Of a DNA stretch of 40,474 nucleotides, positions 16,139 to 23,906 are shown piece by piece. The position numbers and the translations under genes were made by a program. The stretch lies in the NCBI GenBank assembly GCA_964501655.1, contig CAZCTN010000031.1, positions 1-40,474 on the forward strand. The letters are read 5' to 3'. Each line of letters begins with the position of its first letter. The first letter of the stretch is position 1. The DNA comes from JAAYJK01 sp964501655 (GTDB lineage Bacteria > Bacillota > Syntrophomonadia > Syntrophomonadales > Syntrophomonadaceae). The notes under the pieces were generated by a model. That model did not search any database, was not told where the DNA came from, and saw only the letters and a list, made by a program, of their open reading frames with translations.

Positions 16139-16513
16139 TCACCATAAGTTAGATGAATGTAAAAGAGCCGGCCTTCCAATATGCCAGCTCTTCTACTTTG
16201 GAGGTTTCTGAGTATACATTCACTACCTCCCTGTGTTAATATTATCACCCTCTGAAGCTCCGTCCCTAGTCCCCCGAGGTAATTCTGAATTTTTTGGGCT
16301 ACGGCTTAATGCTCGTAATTTCCCCATTTTCCTTAAGGGTTTGCCTTCCGGATGAACTATACTTCACTTCCCAGGCGATTTATATTGGTTTAATATTATT
16401 TTATTCTTTCAGTCAAAATCTGTCAATGATTATTCAGAATTATTAGTCGAAATATTTCGACTTCGTGAATATTTTCCTTTGCTTATTTTACAACCGCAGA
16501 CCTGAAAGTGATT
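16139..16513. other. Intergenic region with weak terminator and 18-bp palindrome
   Basis: AAGAGC (16163-16168) and GCTCTT (16187-16192), with an inner GGC/GCC, could end the molbindin transcript. Farther on is a perfect 18-bp palindrome AGTCGAAATATTTCGACT (16445-16462) in AT-rich DNA, compatible with a dimeric regulator site. No gene is seen in this stretch. Confidence 0.45.
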
Positions 16514-16645
16514 TCAGATTTTCTCCAGTATGCGAGAGAACATGTACAGGGCGGTACCCGCTACGGCAATGGTAAAAATGGCCACTATTACTCCAACCTT
16601 ATTGTTTTTTATAACTTCCCAAGCTCTGTTAATAACGATCTCCAC
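16514..16645 (-). CDS. Small single-pass membrane protein (43 residues)
   Basis: A GTG start at 16645, with AAAGG six bases upstream, opens a 43-residue frame: a basic N-terminus (INRAWEVIKNNK), one transmembrane helix (VGVIVAIFTIAVAGTALYMF) and a short charged tail. The composition is clearly that of a real small membrane protein. It lies downstream of the 106-residue gene beyond that gene's terminator. The function is unknown. Confidence 0.65.
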   Translation of the reverse strand: MEIVINRAWEVIKNNKVGVIVAIFTIAVAGTALYMFSRILEKI

Positions 16646-16751
16646 CCTTGACCTTTAATTCCATTTCAGGATACTAAACCCATTCTACTCAACAGGTAAT
16701 TTTTCCTGCCCAGACAGGGGAGTAATTACGTTATTGTTCTGTTGCTGGTCA

Positions 16752-16786
16752 AGAAAAGACCCTGATTCAGCCGAGAACCAGGGTCC
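16752..16786 (-). terminator. Intrinsic terminator of the 106-residue gene
   Basis: On the minus strand GACCCTG (16785-16779) pairs with CAGGGTC (16764-16758), followed by TTTTCTTG. It lies 57 bp after the stop at 16843. Confidence 0.75.
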
Positions 16787-16842
16787 TTTCAGGAGGAGTT
16801 TCGTATACCAGCTTTTCCGAATTTTCACTTCAGCATTTATGC

Positions 16843-17163
16843 TCAGGCAGCATGAAAAACTCTGTCTATAGAGTTTTCTTCCATGTAATAGTGTTCTATC
16901 AGGCGCTGATTCAACTCTTCCTTTCCCATGGGAAGGTGCAGCGTAAGGGGGCCATATATCGTGGCAAAGGCTGCAAATAAATTTTCCACCCATTTTTCCG
17001 GATACACGGCCTGATTCCCGGGCATAAATTCTTTGATCCATCTTGAGTTAGTATCTTCGACCGATTCTGCGTGATGCAGTTCTATTTGACCATAAATGGT
17101 TTGCATAATTTCCAGGTATCTTTCGCTCCAGTCCTCAATTATCCCTTCATAATTCAGTTCCAT
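16843..17163 (-). CDS. Hypothetical soluble protein
   Basis: A 106-residue acidic protein rich in aromatic residues (IIEDWSERYLEIMQTIYGQ, VENLFAAFATIYGP). I recognise no domain. AGAGGAGG lies before the ATG at 17163, and a clean terminator follows. It is monocistronic and probably cytoplasmic. Confidence 0.7.
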   Translation of the reverse strand: MELNYEGIIEDWSERYLEIMQTIYGQIELHHAESVEDTNSRWIKEFMPGNQAVYPEKWVENLFAAFATIYGPLTLHLPMGKEELNQRLIEHYYMEENSIDRVFHAA

Positions 17164-17712
17164 ACCTATTGCCTCCTCTAGTCTATCCCACGGTTGATTA
17201 CTGTACCGATATTATTACGTTCCATATATATACCACAATAACATCCTGCCTGCCCCTCGTCCGCAATTCAAACCAGGCATAATGATGTTCCCGCCTCTAA
17301 AAGCGGTAGATTTCTCCTAACAGTACCGGCGCCGGGCTCTAAACTCCGCCTCGTTGCTGCGACGGGGCAAAACTGCTTCTTAAATAGAATACATGCAAAT
17401 CTTGTGCCACCACTTAACCGGCGGTTTTTTAAGCCGCGGCGTTTCCAAACCGGAGCCGCTATCCCTTCAAATGCCGCTAAACCAGAGGTACGAGATCTGG
17501 CTGATCTGGTCTTGTTATCTTGATTGGGATAATTTTTTTAGGCAGGAGCCGCATAAACCCACGAGCGATGCAATTATGTATTGCTCCAATACATAATTGC
17601 ATCGCGCAGAAGGGGCCGAACTTGTCGAATCTTAAGGCAAGGTTGGCCAAGCAGTAATTGTCAGTTAGCATTAATTCATTTGTGTATTATTCTTGTCTAT
17701 CCGTCCTTGGCT
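17164..17712. other. Intergenic region with a 19-bp perfect inverted repeat
   Basis: About 550 bp with no supported gene. It contains GCGATGCAATTATGTATTG (17565-17583) and its exact complement (17587-17605) around the 3-nt loop CTC. There is no U-run on either side, so it is not a typical terminator. Several short frames on both strands cross it but lack binding sites. Confidence 0.5.
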
Positions 17713-17757
17713 CATGTTCCCCTGGGGAGATGGGGAACATGGTTGGGCATATCCCAA
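17713..17757 (-). terminator. Tandem hairpins downstream of the ECF S-component gene
   Basis: CATGTTCCCC/GGGGAACATG (17713-17722 with 17732-17741) and TTGGG/CCCAA (17743-17757) lie 30-75 bp past the stop of the last gene of the B12 uptake operon. They lack a U-run, so they may be transcript-end stabilisers rather than efficient terminators. Confidence 0.45.
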
Positions 17758-17786
17758 TTCCTATAGCCCTTTCCAGACAGGACCAA

Positions 17787-18473
17787 CTAGATATATTTTT
17801 TAAACCGGCGTAAAATCTGATAGAAAGTTCCCCCGAACAGCAGTGAAAATACGATATTACCTGCGGCATGAATTAAATCAAACGGCAGGCTGGAAGCATA
17901 TACGGCCAGAAATGTATTGATGTTTAGCGGATATACAAATGCTGCCCAATGCCAGATATTTATTACCCAGCCGTACAATACCCCGCATATCCCGGCCAGT
18001 ACAGTAAAACTAACCAGCTGGAACTGATCTTGTTTGAGTGAAAGCAAGTGAGCCAGTACTCCGCACATTCCCCAGCAGAACATCTGCCAGGGGGTCCAGG
18101 GACCCTGGCCCAGGAAAAAATTGGACACCAGTGCGGCAACCGCACCAACCATGAACCCCACTTGGCCTCCGAAAACGTATCCGCTGATCATGATAATGAA
18201 AGTGGCGGGCTGAAGACTTACTATGGCGCTAAAAGCTATTCTGGACGCGGCTGCCAGCGAAGCCATGGTTGCCACCAGGGCTATTAGCTTGGAATTCACT
18301 CGCTGCTGCTCAAATTGCCGAAAAAAACTTAGAACAGCTGCAAATACTATGACGGTTGCAAGCAATGCCCAGTTTATGTTGTACAATGGATTTTCCGGGA
18401 TAAGGGTAGCGGTCAGAAGCAGAACAACTATTATGATTCCTGCCAGATAACCGGTGTGACGCAAACCAGCCAT
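17787..18473 (-). CDS. ECF transporter S component, predicted cobalamin (corrinoid) binding
   Basis: A 228-residue integral membrane protein with about six or seven hydrophobic helices. The stretch ASRIAFSAIVSLQPATFIIM and the following GGQVGFMVGAVAALVSNFFL are typical of ECF substrate-binding subunits. WTPWQMFCWGMCGVLAHLL and PFDLIHAAGNIVFSLLFG complete the fold. It is the last gene of an operon with its own EcfT and fused EcfA subunits, behind a cobalamin riboswitch, so the likely ligand is vitamin B12 or a precursor (CbrT-like role). GAAGGTGA precedes the ATG, and the spacing to the preceding stop is 15 bp. The ligand assignment is contextual. Confidence 0.8.
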   Translation of the reverse strand: MAGLRHTGYLAGIIIVVLLLTATLIPENPLYNINWALLATVIVFAAVLSFFRQFEQQRVNSKLIALVATMASLAAASRIAFSAIVSLQPATFIIMISGYVFGGQVGFMVGAVAALVSNFFLGQGPWTPWQMFCWGMCGVLAHLLSLKQDQFQLVSFTVLAGICGVLYGWVINIWHWAAFVYPLNINTFLAVYASSLPFDLIHAAGNIVFSLLFGGTFYQILRRFKKYI

Positions 18474-18488
18474 TATATTATTTCACCT

Positions 18489-20012
18489 TCAATCCAACCC
18501 TAATATCTGCCTGAGTTTCATTATGCTATAGGCACATTGCGCCCGGCTGGCAGGAACCTCGGCTTGAAAGCCCGGATAGAGCAATCCCTGCTCCCCGGCC
18601 CCTTGCACCAGATCCGCATACCATTCGGGGCCTGAACCTGCCCCAGGAGCTTGGCCCGGCAGGGCTCTCACTAGGATTGCAGCCATTTGCGCCCCGGTAA
18701 TATTCCCGTTCGGGTTATAAATTTCCCCAGGCATACCGGTCACGTACCTATTTTCAACACAAATATGGATGGAAGTAAATGCCCAGAAATCAGCCGGCAC
18801 GTCTTTAAATGAACTGTCACCGGCATAGTCATCGGCAGACAAGCCAAGTCCCCTGACTATCATGGCGGCAAATTCTGCTCTATTTACTGGTCTCTCCGGT
18901 TTAAATGTGCCATCCGGGTACCCGCTCAACACTCCGGTTTTAACCAACTCCCCAATGGGTTCATAAGCCCAATAAGAACTGGGTACATCCGTAAATGAAG
19001 GCATAGCTGATTCCGGCGGTACCGGAACCTGCGGTCCTGCTCCTGCCTGCCCGGGCAGCCCGCATAGGGAGATTAGGGCTGTGGCAGTAGTCTGGATAGG
19101 ACCGGCATCCACTCCCGGCATATAGTTGAAAAACCCACTGGGATCCTGAAGTCCCAGCAGATGAGTAACCGCGTTCTTATTATTTCTTGACCAGACTTCG
19201 GCGGTGGGAGACTGTCCTGTGCTGATCAGGGCTTGAATCACCCATGCGTCAGAAGCGGCATTGGACTTATCTCCTCCCAGGTAACCTGAACTGAAACCTC
19301 CGTCCTCTCCCTGGCAGCTCTTCAGATAAAGCAGGGCACCCTTAATCACCGCTGATTCCTCCAGGTTCTCCCCCAAAACCATCAAGGCCCGTATGGCTGC
19401 TGCGGTATCATCGGCGTCACTGGGTACACCTTCACACCAGCCGAACCCTCCATCGTTGTTCTGCCGGTCTGCCAGCCACTGCCGGGCTTTTTCGGAATCA
19501 GGCACCTGCTCTCCTGCTGCGTCCAGGGCCAGTATCGACCAGATGTGGGAATTAATAAAACCTTTCTCCCCCCTGACTATCCAGGCAAATTGTCCGTCTT
19601 CCTGCTGGAATGACAGGATACTGGAAATCAGATCTGTTCCATTATAGGACGGCTTTTGCTGCGACGAGCTTAATGCCAATAAGGTGCGGGCATAATCGCA
19701 GCTGCTCTTAAGTTCCTCGCTGCAGTTACTTATAAAACCCCCGGGGCTGTTACCGCCAACAGTCCATCCAGGGTCATCAATTTTTTCTCCTGCCGCCTCC
19801 AGGGCTAGAATTACCCAGCAGGTAACGGACTGGCTGCTGCTCTGTCCCGCACGGTAAGGAAAGCCCCCGTCTTCATTCTGAACTGATTGCAGGTAGTTCA
19901 AGGCCTCCCTCACTTCTCGGGGGTATGATCCGCTTGTCCCCAGGACGGTGCAGCAATTAACCAGGATTAACCATATCAGCATCAGGGCGATGGCAGTTTT
20001 ATTTCGTCTCAT
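18489..20012 (-). CDS. Secreted alpha/alpha-toroid protein with three SLH domains
   Basis: A 507-residue exported protein: signal peptide (IALMLIWLILVNCCTVLG), then prenyltransferase/terpenoid-cyclase-like repeats to about residue 320 (VQNEDGGFPYRAG, FQQEDGQFAW, RQNNDGGFGWCEG, CQGEDGGFSSGYLGG, LQDPSGFFNYMPG), then three S-layer homology domains (FTDVPSSYWAYEPIGELV, FKDVPADFWAFTSIHICV, and a shorter third ending at the C-terminus). The toroid resembles the alpha domain of transcobalamin and intrinsic factor. The SLH part would fix it to the cell wall. AAGGGGAAC precedes the ATG at 20012, and the frame extends to 20144 only as a shadow. Unlike its sister at 23907 it has no DUF4430 domain. Confidence 0.88.
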   Translation of the reverse strand: MRRNKTAIALMLIWLILVNCCTVLGTSGSYPREVREALNYLQSVQNEDGGFPYRAGQSSSQSVTCWVILALEAAGEKIDDPGWTVGGNSPGGFISNCSEELKSSCDYARTLLALSSSQQKPSYNGTDLISSILSFQQEDGQFAWIVRGEKGFINSHIWSILALDAAGEQVPDSEKARQWLADRQNNDGGFGWCEGVPSDADDTAAAIRALMVLGENLEESAVIKGALLYLKSCQGEDGGFSSGYLGGDKSNAASDAWVIQALISTGQSPTAEVWSRNNKNAVTHLLGLQDPSGFFNYMPGVDAGPIQTTATALISLCGLPGQAGAGPQVPVPPESAMPSFTDVPSSYWAYEPIGELVKTGVLSGYPDGTFKPERPVNRAEFAAMIVRGLGLSADDYAGDSSFKDVPADFWAFTSIHICVENRYVTGMPGEIYNPNGNITGAQMAAILVRALPGQAPGAGSGPEWYADLVQGAGEQGLLYPGFQAEVPASRAQCAYSIMKLRQILGLD

Positions 20013-20124
20013 AATCAGTTCCCCTTCCCTTATTGCACTTTCCATATTCTGCCTGCATCCAGGCAATGAATTGTTTCCTATCCAATAACCGGACCGCTTA
20101 TTATTTGCTTTGCTCAGTCGGCTG

Positions 20125-21822
20125 TTACCAGAATGATACGGCATCCTGCCGGATAGAATGGGTCAATTCCTGCAAAACCACCACCCCATCCGCCACATTA
20201 ATTACATTATCAGCTATTTTGTGGAAAAGCCTGGCCACCTGGGGTGAATAAAAGGTCGCATGCTGGAGCACTTTATATTTATCGCCCAGCTCAATTACTT
20301 CTCCATCAAACATCAAACATATATCCCGAGCGTATTCTGCGGCGAAATCAACATCATGAGTAACCATTACCACGGTAGTTCCCTGCCGATTTATTTCCTC
20401 CAGCAATCTGCCCAGTTCTTCCTTCAGTTGGTAGTCAAGCCCGCGGGTGGGCTCATCCAGCAACAGCAAACGAGGTTTGCTCGCCAAAACAGAGGCCAGG
20501 GCAACCCGCTGTCTTTCGCCGGTGCTCAAATCTCGGGGGTTGCAGTTGGTGTATGTGTCCAATTTGAATTTATAAAGCATTGTTTCGCTGTACCCATCTT
20601 CCTGCAGATTGAGGTTTTTCAGAGTAAAAGCAATCTCCTCCCGCACCGTGGGCATAAACAAAAAATCATTGGGATCCTGAGACAGGTAGGCAATCGAGGG
20701 AGCCAATTCTTCGACAGCCATTTCCCTGGTGTCCTGACCATCCAGAAATACTTTTCCTCGTCTGGGTCTTAACAGGCCATTGAGGTTTTTCAACAAAGTA
20801 GTTTTGCCGGCTCCATTTTCACCCATTATTGCAATAAAGTCTCCCTCTTTTACGGTCAGGCTGAGATTCTTAAGTACTTCATCGGTGCTATTGGGGTAGC
20901 TATACCAGAGGTCGGTGATTTCCAGCAGCGCTTCCCCTGGCTTCCCGGACAGATCACCAAAATCCCCTAAAGACAGGTCGGGTTTAATCCCCGCAGCGAG
21001 TATGGCCTTTATCATCTGCCGGCCCTGCTTGACAGTCAGGGGGAGTTCCTGAAAACCAGCCCGGGCAAACAACCCCGGCAAAGGGGGCAAATAAGTAACA
21101 GAAACCCGAGGCGGCCACATGACCCCGGCTCGGTTTCCAGTCTTAATATCAGCTGAAATAACGCCGTTCTCCATGACCAGGATTCTGTCGGCCAGATGGC
21201 AGCATCTTTCCAGCCTCTGTTCGATCATTATAACGGTGGTACCATGATCCTCGTTCAGCCTGCGAATGACATTCAGCAATTCCTCTGCAGCAACCGGGTC
21301 CAACTGAGAAGTAGGCTCATCCAGCAGCAGTATTCCGGGATGCATGGCTAAAACTGCAGCCAGAGCTACTTTCTGCTTCTGCCCCCCCGATAACTCGGAT
21401 ACATTATGACCCAGATAACTTGAAATTCCCAGTGAGCTGCTGATCTCCATAATCCGACGTTTAATTATTTGGGCGGGCAAACCCAGGTTTTCCAGCCCAA
21501 ATGCTATTTCCTGCTCTACATTCATCATTACCAGCTGGCTTTCCGGATTTTGAAATACCATGCCCACTTCCTGCACCATTTGACGGCGGTCGATTTGAGC
21601 TGTGTCAATTCCATTTAAATATATCTTCCCGGTAAGATTACCATTGTAAAAAGCTGGTATCAAGCCGGAAATTGCACGCAACAAGGTTGATTTGCCGCTG
21701 CCCGAATTGCCGGTAATTATTAGCAGCTGACCTTCCGAAACTTCCAGGTTGATCCGATTCAGGGCTGGTTTAATAGTTTCCGGGTAACAATAGTTTAAAT
21801 CCTGGATTTTAATGCCGGCCAT
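20125..21822 (-). CDS. ECF transporter fused double ATPase (EcfA-EcfA')
   Basis: A 565-residue protein with two ABC ATPase domains of the cobalt/ECF type. Domain 1 has GNSGSGKST, a Q-loop near FQNPESQL, LSGGQKQK and LLLDEPTSQLD. Domain 2 has GENGAGKTT, LSQDPNDFLF, a slightly altered signature LSTGERQR and LLLDEPTRGLD. Both sets of nucleotide-binding motifs are intact. The true start is ATG 21822 with GGGGGTGG upstream, 28 nt inside the end of the EcfT gene. The frame continues to 22161, but that part is antiparallel to nothing real and overlaps ecfT. ATP hydrolysis here drives the EcfT-S complex encoded next to it. Confidence 0.93.
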   Translation of the reverse strand: MAGIKIQDLNYCYPETIKPALNRINLEVSEGQLLIITGNSGSGKSTLLRAISGLIPAFYNGNLTGKIYLNGIDTAQIDRRQMVQEVGMVFQNPESQLVMMNVEQEIAFGLENLGLPAQIIKRRIMEISSSLGISSYLGHNVSELSGGQKQKVALAAVLAMHPGILLLDEPTSQLDPVAAEELLNVIRRLNEDHGTTVIMIEQRLERCCHLADRILVMENGVISADIKTGNRAGVMWPPRVSVTYLPPLPGLFARAGFQELPLTVKQGRQMIKAILAAGIKPDLSLGDFGDLSGKPGEALLEITDLWYSYPNSTDEVLKNLSLTVKEGDFIAIMGENGAGKTTLLKNLNGLLRPRRGKVFLDGQDTREMAVEELAPSIAYLSQDPNDFLFMPTVREEIAFTLKNLNLQEDGYSETMLYKFKLDTYTNCNPRDLSTGERQRVALASVLASKPRLLLLDEPTRGLDYQLKEELGRLLEEINRQGTTVVMVTHDVDFAAEYARDICLMFDGEVIELGDKYKVLQHATFYSPQVARLFHKIADNVINVADGVVVLQELTHSIRQDAVSFW

Positions 21823-22709
21823 TTCATCCACCCCCAGTTTAGAATAGCGGGAAGCAATAGAACCGAGGCAATAATTATCGCTCCTATCACTTCCGGGTGC
21901 TCTATGGGCTGCAGTACCGGATAATAGCTGAACGAAGACCAGCCTTGCCATGCAGACCAAATACCTGTCAACAGAGCTATCATGGTTAATACAATAATAA
22001 AACGATCCCGCGGACGCCAGAAATACCTTTCGTAACAGCTCCGGGGTCCGCTGCCGTACCCCCGGGCGTACATGGATTCCGCCAGTTGCATTGATCTTTC
22101 CAGGGATGACAACAGCATAATACTGATAATAGGGATTGAGTTTCGGGCTCGTTCCCACCAACTGCCAGAACTAAGATTAACCCCCCGACAGCGCTGGATT
22201 TCAGTAATCCTTCGAAAATCCTTTATCATCAAGGGAAACAATCGGGCTGATAGAGTAATGGCTAGAACAGATTTCCCTCCCATCCTGCTGAACAGCCTTA
22301 GGGCCTTATCCGGATCTATGGCACAGCTGTAGAAGCAGAAGATGCTTATTATAACCAGTAAACGCAAACTCATTCCCAGGCCATAGGCAATCGCCTCCAG
22401 GCTTACTTCCAGGGACCCAATCAATGGTAGGCCAGGCCCTTGGTAAATTATGGTAGATCCAGCCCGTGAAAAAAAAACATTAATCAATACAATCAGGGCT
22501 GCCATGAGCAGGCTGAATCTGATATAGCTTTTCCATTCCTTCAGGCTGCCGGCCGCCAGAATAACTGCCCACACCGATATCAGCAGCCCCAGCAAATAAA
22601 CCGGATGGGAAAAAATCAAAGCCAGGACAAATACTACCGACACAAACACCATCTGGGTCAATGGATGCAGCCTGTATATAAGATTATCCTTGAACCGATA
22701 AGTAAGCAT
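21795..22709 (-). CDS. ecfT: ECF transporter transmembrane component EcfT (CbiQ family)
   Basis: A 304-residue membrane protein of the CbiQ/EcfT family that links S component and ATPases. It has hydrophobic helices at both ends and, in the middle, the two coupling-helix signatures: EIQRCRGV and AESMYARGYGSG (the Ala-Arg-Gly motifs that contact the ATPase Q-helix groove). It is somewhat longer than the usual 260 residues because of a C-terminal helix pair. The start at 22709 lies 9 bp after the DUF4430 lipoprotein stop, and the end overlaps the ATPase gene. Confidence 0.92.
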   Translation of the reverse strand: MLTYRFKDNLIYRLHPLTQMVFVSVVFVLALIFSHPVYLLGLLISVWAVILAAGSLKEWKSYIRFSLLMAALIVLINVFFSRAGSTIIYQGPGLPLIGSLEVSLEAIAYGLGMSLRLLVIISIFCFYSCAIDPDKALRLFSRMGGKSVLAITLSARLFPLMIKDFRRITEIQRCRGVNLSSGSWWERARNSIPIISIMLLSSLERSMQLAESMYARGYGSGPRSCYERYFWRPRDRFIIVLTMIALLTGIWSAWQGWSSFSYYPVLQPIEHPEVIGAIIIASVLLLPAILNWGWMKWPALKSRI

Positions 22710-22718
22710 TACTTCACC

Positions 22719-23876
22719 CTATTTATCCTGGTTTAACGGCAGTGCTATTACCTCTGTGCCGCTTATGGCAGCATTATATTTTCCCTCGATTTGGTCCGGA
22801 CTGCTGATTAAAATGTCCAGGGCCTGCTGAAAACCCGGCAAGTCGGTGCCGGATACCAGCCAGAGGGGAGATGTATCACCCAGGCCACTTCCAACCGCAG
22901 CTATCACTCCGGCATGCTTATCCAGACTCCTGACTGTCTGCCCCTGAAAGTTCAATAACTCCAGCCTGTCCTCAACAAAATGAATCCCGGTGCCATTACG
23001 CGGGCCGGCCTGATTAAGATCCTCGATATATGAAACACCGCTGATTTTCTCCCATTCGCCCAGTACTATAGTGGGTCCCTGCCGATTCAGCAGAAGGGCT
23101 TCATCCATGGTCATTACCTTTATACTGCCTACCCCCTTGGCCTTCAGTGCCTTCTCCAGCTTATACCCATCATCCAGCCGATCGGGCGGGCCCATTATGA
23201 TGGTTGGTCTGATTTCCCCCCGGTAACCATGCAAAAATGGTTCGGGATAGCAGCCTATTACCGCTGAATTGCTCAGGCCGGCTTTCCAGGGGTGGTAGTC
23301 CCACCATATAACTTCACCGGGGCGGAGCAGATAGTCTGCTCCGCCTACGTCCGAACAGATGCCATTGACAAAATAAAACCAGTCCTGCATTTGCCCGTTC
23401 AATCCGGCGCTGGAATTCTTAAGACCATTGATACTGGCAATAAAGCCTCCCCCGTAACTGGTTTCCACTTTGGTCCTGTCTGCCAGCAAATCCATAACCG
23501 TCCCGCCATTTACTATATCTGCGGTTTCTTGCAATATTATCCTTTGGCCAAAATCACGGCTGATAATTAGTTTGACCGTAGCGCTGGAATTCCTGCTCTC
23601 GCTTATGTTTCTGCTTTGCTCAGGCGGCCCCTGAACTGCTGATGAAGCGTCATCAGCTTGGCTGTTGGCACCGAGGGGGTCTGCCTTTTCCGGAACGCTT
23701 TCCTCTTGTATCTCGATATCTTCGCCAACAATAACCTCCTCAGTATTTAAGCCGTCCTGTTCCTGTAAATGATTTCCAGCTTGAACTGCGCTGTTGTCTG
23801 GGCTGACAGCACATCCAGCCATGGTTATCAACAACAGCAACGCCAGCATTAAGCATCTCTTGATCTTTTTCACCAT
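22719..23876 (-). CDS. DUF4430 lipoprotein, predicted corrinoid-binding component
   Basis: A 385-residue lipoprotein: signal peptide with lipobox ending at Cys22 (LLLITMAGC), an acidic low-complexity linker to about residue 100, then a DUF4430 domain (about 105-205) with GGFIASINGL, DWFYFVNGI, ADYLLRPGEVIWWDYH. A further alpha/beta domain follows to the C-terminus (IIMGPPDRLDDGYKLEKALK and later strands) that I do not recognise. DUF4430 corresponds to the beta domain of transcobalamin and intrinsic factor, which closes over cobalamin. Being membrane-tethered and adjacent to EcfT, it could hand the ligand from the wall to the importer. GGAGGA precedes ATG 23876. Confidence 0.85.
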   Translation of the reverse strand: MVKKIKRCLMLALLLLITMAGCAVSPDNSAVQAGNHLQEQDGLNTEEVIVGEDIEIQEESVPEKADPLGANSQADDASSAVQGPPEQSRNISESRNSSATVKLIISRDFGQRIILQETADIVNGGTVMDLLADRTKVETSYGGGFIASINGLKNSSAGLNGQMQDWFYFVNGICSDVGGADYLLRPGEVIWWDYHPWKAGLSNSAVIGCYPEPFLHGYRGEIRPTIIMGPPDRLDDGYKLEKALKAKGVGSIKVMTMDEALLLNRQGPTIVLGEWEKISGVSYIEDLNQAGPRNGTGIHFVEDRLELLNFQGQTVRSLDKHAGVIAAVGSGLGDTSPLWLVSGTDLPGFQQALDILISSPDQIEGKYNAAISGTEVIALPLNQDK

Positions 23877-23906
23877 TTATTCCTCCGCTTGTTCCTTATC
23901 CCGGTC

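Noticed and set aside
17393..17671. Small frames on both strands across the 19-bp inverted repeat
   Set aside because: Neither has a ribosome binding site or a plausible protein composition; both arise from the hairpin sequence.
21823..22161. N-terminal extension of the fused ATPase frame
   Set aside because: This part lies entirely within the EcfT coding sequence in another frame and does not resemble an ABC protein. The ATPase begins at the methionine 21822, right before the first ABC domain.
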